Positions 60,213 to 64,000 of a stretch of 64,000 bases of DNA are shown piece by piece. Numbering within the stretch: the first letter of the stretch is position 1; each line of letters opens with the position of its first letter. This DNA comes from RPQJ01 sp052035645 (lineage in GTDB: Bacteria > Pseudomonadota > Gammaproteobacteria > Steroidobacterales > Steroidobacteraceae), in NCBI GenBank assembly GCA_052035645.1, contig JBPOHK010000027.1:124001-188000 (forward strand). The letters run 5' to 3'. The translations under genes were made by a program, and so were the position numbers. The notes under the pieces were generated by a model, which worked only from the letters and a program-made list of their open reading frames with translations, was not told where the DNA came from and made no database searches.

Positions 60213-61501
60213 TTGCGCGCCTCCCGGTCCAGCATCCAGCGGCGCTTCTCGAGCAGCCGGTCCACCCGCGCGTCGAGCTGCGTGACCGCCTCGTCGATCG
60301 TCTGCGTGCGGTGGCTCACGCGCTCGCCGGCGAGGCGCATCTCTTCCATGATGCGCTCCCACTCCGGCACCTGCGGCACCGGGCGCAGGCGCTCGAGCTG
60401 CACGCGGAATGCCTGCGTGTACGGATCGTCCGCCAGCTCACGCCCCTGCCAGGCGCTGCGCCTCGGCGGCAGGTCGCCGGTCAGCGCGTGGAATCGCTGC
60501 TGGATCTCCGGCCGCGACAGGAACTCGACGAAGGCCCAGGCCGCGTCCTTGTGCTTCGAGCGCCGGAAGATGGCGAAGCTCGAGCCGCCGGCCGACGAGA
60601 CGCCGGGGCCGTCGGGGCCCGGCATGGGTGCCGTCATCCAGTGGTCCTGGTGCTCGGGCGGCAGCCGGCGGCGGAACTCGCCGATGTTCCAGGGCCCGGT
60701 GATGTAGAAGGAGTAGTAGCCGCGCGCGAACTCGAGCCACACGTTCGAGATCTGCGTGTCGGTGACAGCGGGCGCGAGCTGCTCGTCGAAGAGGCTGGAA
60801 TAGAAGCCGAGCGCCGCACGGAAGCCGGCGCTGCGGAAATTGCCGTAGCGGCCCCCGTCGCGCAGCAGCGGCTCGGGCTGCTGCAGCGCCAGCACCAGCA
60901 GCGGCTCGAACTCGTTGAGCGGCAGCAGCACGGCGTAGTTGTCCGGCCCGACCTCGCGCTTGATCGAGCGCAGCATCTCGTGCCACTCGGCCCAGTTCGT
61001 CGGCGGATGGTCGTAGCCCACCTTCGCCAGCAGGTCCTTGCGATAGAACAGCAGCCGGGTGTCCACGTACCACGGCACGCCGAGCACCTGGCCGTCGATC
61101 ACGTTGGTGGCCCAGATGCCGTCGAAGTAGTCGGCGCGATCGATCACCGTCGATGCGGCGATGCGCTCGTCGAGCGGCTCGAGCGCGCCGAGCGCGCCGA
61201 ATTCGGGGATCCAGGTGTTGCCGAGCTGGCAGATGTCGGGCGTGGCGTCGCCCGCGAAGGCGGTCAGCAGCTTCTCGTGCGCCGCCGTCCACGCCAGCTG
61301 CTGCACCTCGATGCGGATGCCCGGGTGAGCCCGCTCGAACTCGGGGACGAGCGCCGTGACGACTTCCGCCTCGCGACCCATCGCCCAGAAGCGGACCACC
61401 TGCTCCTTCGACTCGCCGCCCCCGCAGGCCGCGAGCAGCACGGCCAGGATCGACGGCATCCACCACGCGACGCCGCGAGGGTGGCGCCGGGGTCCGGTCA
61501 T
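60209..61501 (-). CDS. Sugar ABC transporter substrate-binding lipoprotein
   Basis: 430 residues from ATG 61501, overlapping the stop of the glucanase gene by 4 bp. A signal peptide with lipobox LLAAC (C26) anchors it to the membrane. The family 1 solute-binding fold follows: VVRFWAMGREAEVVTALVPEFERAHPGIRIEVQ, LLTAFAGDATPDICQLGNTWIPEF and YITGPWNIGEFRRRLP. It collects the oligosaccharide in the periplasm for the two permeases. Confidence 0.93.
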   Translation of the reverse strand: MTGPRRHPRGVAWWMPSILAVLLAACGGGESKEQVVRFWAMGREAEVVTALVPEFERAHPGIRIEVQQLAWTAAHEKLLTAFAGDATPDICQLGNTWIPEFGALGALEPLDERIAASTVIDRADYFDGIWATNVIDGQVLGVPWYVDTRLLFYRKDLLAKVGYDHPPTNWAEWHEMLRSIKREVGPDNYAVLLPLNEFEPLLVLALQQPEPLLRDGGRYGNFRSAGFRAALGFYSSLFDEQLAPAVTDTQISNVWLEFARGYYSFYITGPWNIGEFRRRLPPEHQDHWMTAPMPGPDGPGVSSAGGSSFAIFRRSKHKDAAWAFVEFLSRPEIQQRFHALTGDLPPRRSAWQGRELADDPYTQAFRVQLERLRPVPQVPEWERIMEEMRLAGERVSHRTQTIDEAVTQLDARVDRLLEKRRWMLDREARK

Positions 61502-62940
61502 TGCAGCCAGCCACCCGTGAAGCCGGCGCGCTTCAGGCCCGTCTGCAGGTAGGCGTTGCGGCGCATCACCTTCCAGACGAATTCGCTGCGGTAGTTCTCG
61601 ATCATCGCGACGACCGGGCCCTGGTCGAGTCCGAGGTAGTCGGTGTCGGCCCAGCCGCCGCCCGGCAGCTTGCGCCCGAGCGTGGGCGGCAGGTCGAAGT
61701 CGTAGCTCGGGTTGAAGGAGTCGAAGAAGCCGTACTGGCCGTAGATGTCGGCGCCCCAGCGACGGTGCATCTCGAGCACGGCGGGAATGACGATCTCGGG
61801 CGCGAACGGCAGCGAGGCGATCACCGCGTAGGGGGCGATCGTGCCGTCGTCGTAGTTGATCTTCGGGTCGAGGTTCACGCCACGCGCAGAATACCCGAGG
61901 AACTTGCGCACCTGCCCGTTGTACTCGAGGTCGGCGTCGACGGGCCCGTCGCAGGCCGACAGGCCCCAGACGTTGGCCCCGTAGCCCTTCCAGCCGAGCG
62001 GGTTGGCGATGGCATACGCGCGCTGCGAGTACGTGGCGCGCCGCGAATTCTCGAAATAGTCGAAGCCCCGGGCCGCCATGTACGGGTCCCGGATGCCGCG
62101 GAAGTCGATCCACACGGCGGCGAACTGGTGACCGAACAGCGGCCCGAAGGTGAGGTGCGTCTGGCCGTAGAGCGTGCCCCAGTGCTGGTCGTAGGTGCGG
62201 GTCCACTCGGCCCAGGCATCCGGGCCGACCGGGTGCGTCGGCGAGGCGAGCGCCAGCAGGTACACGAACATCGCCTCGTTGTAGCCGCGCCAGTCGCTGG
62301 CGATGAAACCCGTCTCGGGGTGCCAGCCGTGCGAGATGGCCGGCGGATTCGGCTGCGCCCACTGCCAGTCGACGCGCCGGACCATGTCGTCCACGACCTT
62401 GCGGATCTCGGCCTCCTCGGCGTTCTGCTGGTCGAAGTACGTGGCCGCGAACAGGGCGCCCATCAGCAGCAGGCCCGTGTCGACGGTGGAGAGCTCGGAG
62501 TCGCGGTAGCGCGTGCCGGTCTCGAACTCGAGGAAGTGGTAGTAGAAGCCCTTGTAGCCCGCGTTGCCGGTCGGCTCCGGGCCCTGTGGCGCATCGTAGA
62601 GGAAACGCAGCGTGTCGAGGGTGCGGGTGCGTGCCTCGGCGCGCGTGACGTAGCCGCGCTCGACGCCGATCGGGTAGACGGTGAGCGCCCAGCCGATCGC
62701 GGCCACGCTCGCGAAGGACGGGGTCGGGTAGCGGTCGTGCACCAGCCCGCGCGAGTCGGTCGTCTCCCAGAAGAAATTGAAGGTCCGCCGCTCGATGTCC
62801 TCGAAGAGCGGGTCGAGCGGCGGCGGATTGAGGGTGGGGGAGACCGACGACCCGCCGCCGCCCGAGCCGCTGCAAGCCGAAAGCAGCGCGAGCGCGAAAC
62901 CGAGGAACAGGACGAACCAGGAACGCGACCGGATGTGCAT
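61498..62940 (-). CDS. Glycoamylase-domain lipoprotein, GH144-like (endo-beta-1,2-glucanase candidate)
   Basis: 480 residues. Signal peptide and lipobox LLSAC (C23), then a Gly/Ser linker and a single (alpha/alpha)6 'glycoamylase' domain (PF10091-type): ERRTFNFFWETTDSRGLVHDRYPTPSFASVAAIGWAL, GYKGFYYHFLEF, STVDTGLLLMGALFAATYF, GHQFAAVWIDFRGIRDPYMAARGFDYFENSRRAT and YGQYGFFDSFNPSYDF. This set is shared with GH144 endo-beta-1,2-glucanases. The family is supported; the linkage specificity is inferred from the adjacent GH94 gene. Only three bases separate its ATG from the end of the GH94 gene. Confidence 0.85.
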   Translation of the reverse strand: MHIRSRSWFVLFLGFALALLSACSGSGGGGSSVSPTLNPPPLDPLFEDIERRTFNFFWETTDSRGLVHDRYPTPSFASVAAIGWALTVYPIGVERGYVTRAEARTRTLDTLRFLYDAPQGPEPTGNAGYKGFYYHFLEFETGTRYRDSELSTVDTGLLLMGALFAATYFDQQNAEEAEIRKVVDDMVRRVDWQWAQPNPPAISHGWHPETGFIASDWRGYNEAMFVYLLALASPTHPVGPDAWAEWTRTYDQHWGTLYGQTHLTFGPLFGHQFAAVWIDFRGIRDPYMAARGFDYFENSRRATYSQRAYAIANPLGWKGYGANVWGLSACDGPVDADLEYNGQVRKFLGYSARGVNLDPKINYDDGTIAPYAVIASLPFAPEIVIPAVLEMHRRWGADIYGQYGFFDSFNPSYDFDLPPTLGRKLPGGGWADTDYLGLDQGPVVAMIENYRSEFVWKVMRRNAYLQTGLKRAGFTGGWLQ

Positions 62941-62943
62941 GAC

Positions 62944-64000
62944 TTACTCCCCGAGCAGCACGTCGAGGTGCTGTTCGCGTCCCGAAGGTGAGAGGCGCAC
63001 GCGCACGCCGTCGTGCGCCACGGCGAGTTCGGCGCCGTCGAGGCGCGCCGACACGACCCGCGCCGCCTTGCGCTGCGGGTTCCGCACCTCGATGCGAAGC
63101 TCCGTTCGCTCGTCGATGCGATAACGCAGCTCGAACGACGGCCAGTCGTCCGGGATGCGCGGATCGAGGCGCAGCGTGCGGCCGTCCTCGATGGTGAAGC
63201 CGAGCACCGACTCCACCGCCACGCGATACAGCCAGCCGGCCGAGCCGGTGTACCACGTCCAGCCGCCGCGCCCGACGTGCGGCTCCGCGCCGTAGACGTC
63301 GGCCGCGACGACATAGGGCTCGACCTTGTACTTGTCGGCATCCGCCGCGGTGAGGGCGTGGTTGACAGGCAGCAGGCTCTCGAGCACCTCGGCCGCGCGG
63401 TCGCGCCGGCCTGCCTCCACCAGCGCGCGCACCACCCAGGTGGCGGCATGCGTGTACTGGCCGCCGTTCTCGCGCACGCCGGCGACGTAGCCCTTGATGT
63501 AGCCCGGGTCGTGCGGCGTGTCGACGAACGGCGGCGTGAGCAGGCGCACGATGCGCTCGCGGTCGTCGACGAGGTGCTGCTCCAGCGAATCGAGCGCGAG
63601 CTCGACGCGTTCGGGCGGGGCGGCACCGGACAGGACGGCCCAGGCCTGCACCAGCGCGTCGATCCGGCACTCGTCGCTGGCCTGCGAGCCGAGCACCGCG
63701 CCGTCGTCGTACCAGCCGCGGCGGTACCAGCGGCCGTCCCAGCCGTCGGCGTTCAGCGCTTCGTGCAGCAGCCTGCGATGGGCCGTGTAGCGCGCGATGC
63801 GTTCCTCGTCGCCGCGCAGCGCGCAGACCGGCAGGAAGTCGCCGAGCACCGTGTAGAGGAAGAAGCCCATCCACACGCTCTCGCCGCGGCCGCCGATGCC
63901 GACGCGGTTCATGCCGTCGTTCCAGTCGCCGCATCCGAACAGCGGCAGGCCGTGGCGACCGCGCTGCAGCGAGCGGTCGATGGCCTTGCAGCAGTGCTCG
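62944..64000 (-). CDS. GH94 (cyclic beta-1,2-glucan synthase/oligoglucan phosphorylase-like) C-terminal part, cut by window edge
   Basis: At least 352 residues; the frame is open through the right edge. The GH94 catalytic signature CGDWNDGMNRVG is at about 63899-63934, followed by GESVWMGFFLYTVLGDF, DECRIDALVQAWAVLSGA, TPPFVDTPHDPGYIKGYVAGVRENGGQYTHAATWVV, YKVEPYVVAADVY and GRGGWTWYTGSAGWLYRV. This is the C-terminal region of NdvB-type cyclic beta-1,2-glucan synthases and of related phosphorylases acting on beta-1,2-oligoglucans. Which of the two applies depends on the N-terminal part outside the window. It leads the operon 62944-55418. Confidence 0.9.
   Translation of the reverse strand, partial: EHCCKAIDRSLQRGRHGLPLFGCGDWNDGMNRVGIGGRGESVWMGFFLYTVLGDFLPVCALRGDEERIARYTAHRRLLHEALNADGWDGRWYRRGWYDDGAVLGSQASDECRIDALVQAWAVLSGAAPPERVELALDSLEQHLVDDRERIVRLLTPPFVDTPHDPGYIKGYVAGVRENGGQYTHAATWVVRALVEAGRRDRAAEVLESLLPVNHALTAADADKYKVEPYVVAADVYGAEPHVGRGGWTWYTGSAGWLYRVAVESVLGFTIEDGRTLRLDPRIPDDWPSFELRYRIDERTELRIEVRNPQRKAARVVSARLDGAELAVAHDGVRVRLSPSGREQHLDVLLGE

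Noticed and set aside
1..64000. tRNA, rRNA and riboswitch genes.
   Set aside because: I looked in the intergenic gaps for cloverleaf-like or conserved aptamer sequences and saw none; a covariance-model scan would be needed to exclude them.

Overview
This is a GC-rich chromosomal window from a Gram-negative bacterium. Three TonB-dependent receptors (one cut by the left edge), many Sec and lipoprotein signals, and TetR/FadR/AraC regulators set among small catabolic operons suggest an environmental gammaproteobacterium of the Steroidobacter/Nevskia/Xanthomonas type. That placement is an inference from gene content; the window holds no rRNA, tRNA or other phylogenetic marker. I see no CRISPR array, integrase, transposase or origin.

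Layout. (a) 1-6.1 kb, ordinary genes: the N-terminus of a TonB receptor, a MaoC-like hydratase divergent from a TetR regulator across a palindromic operator candidate, a small secreted protein, a CxxC carboxymuconolactone-decarboxylase-like protein, a glutathione transferase, a DUF488 protein and phosphoglucomutase. (b) 6.2-17.3 kb, an accessory island with visibly lower GC in parts. Its core is a mirror-image locus (6950-12775): two divergent large proteins, each with a PD-(D/E)XK-like N-terminus fused to a DUF2075-type helicase/ATPase, each followed by its own NYN-LOTUS putative ribonuclease. A VapBC pair, a HIT protein coupled to an HNH endonuclease, a HigBA-like toxin-antitoxin pair, DUF2277 and a membrane-anchored thermonuclease follow. 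This is the best candidate here for an undescribed, possibly defensive, system. (c) 17.3-29.3 kb, a sugar/ester catabolic regulon: fructokinase-like kinase, three esterases, MFS transporter, mannitol-dehydrogenase-family enzyme, TonB receptor and D-lactate/glycolate dehydrogenase. A FadR-type regulator sits inside it, and the motif CTGTC-N2-ACAG occurs both in front of the regulator and in front of the outer operon.

(d) 29.3-38.8 kb: a secreted beta-propeller-like protein, then an amino-acid permease coupled to a PaiB-like FMN protein, then three overlapping secreted amidohydrolase-type genes. The middle one has lost the HxH metal motif and the last is fused to a TolB-like propeller. (e) 38.9-46.7 kb: two convergent runs of degradation-type genes (three SDRs, VOC protein, sulfotransferase-like protein, SnoaL protein, DUF1214 protein, phytanoyl-CoA dioxygenase-like protein, TetR). 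(f) 46.8-53.8 kb: a siderophore-type TonB receptor, a P5C-dehydrogenase-like ALDH, a PepSY membrane protein, an esterase and an AraC regulator. (g) 54-64 kb: a glucan-utilisation locus (GH1 beta-glucosidase; a discoidin plus six-hairpin glycosidase-like protein; two ABC sugar permeases; binding protein; GH144-like lipoprotein; GH94 C-terminus), most likely for beta-1,2-glucan.

Four long inverted repeats with termini GGGGACACTCACTATTTT, one diverged copy and one solo half-copy lie only in intergenic DNA between 38.8 and 54.0 kb. They form a REP/MITE-like family.
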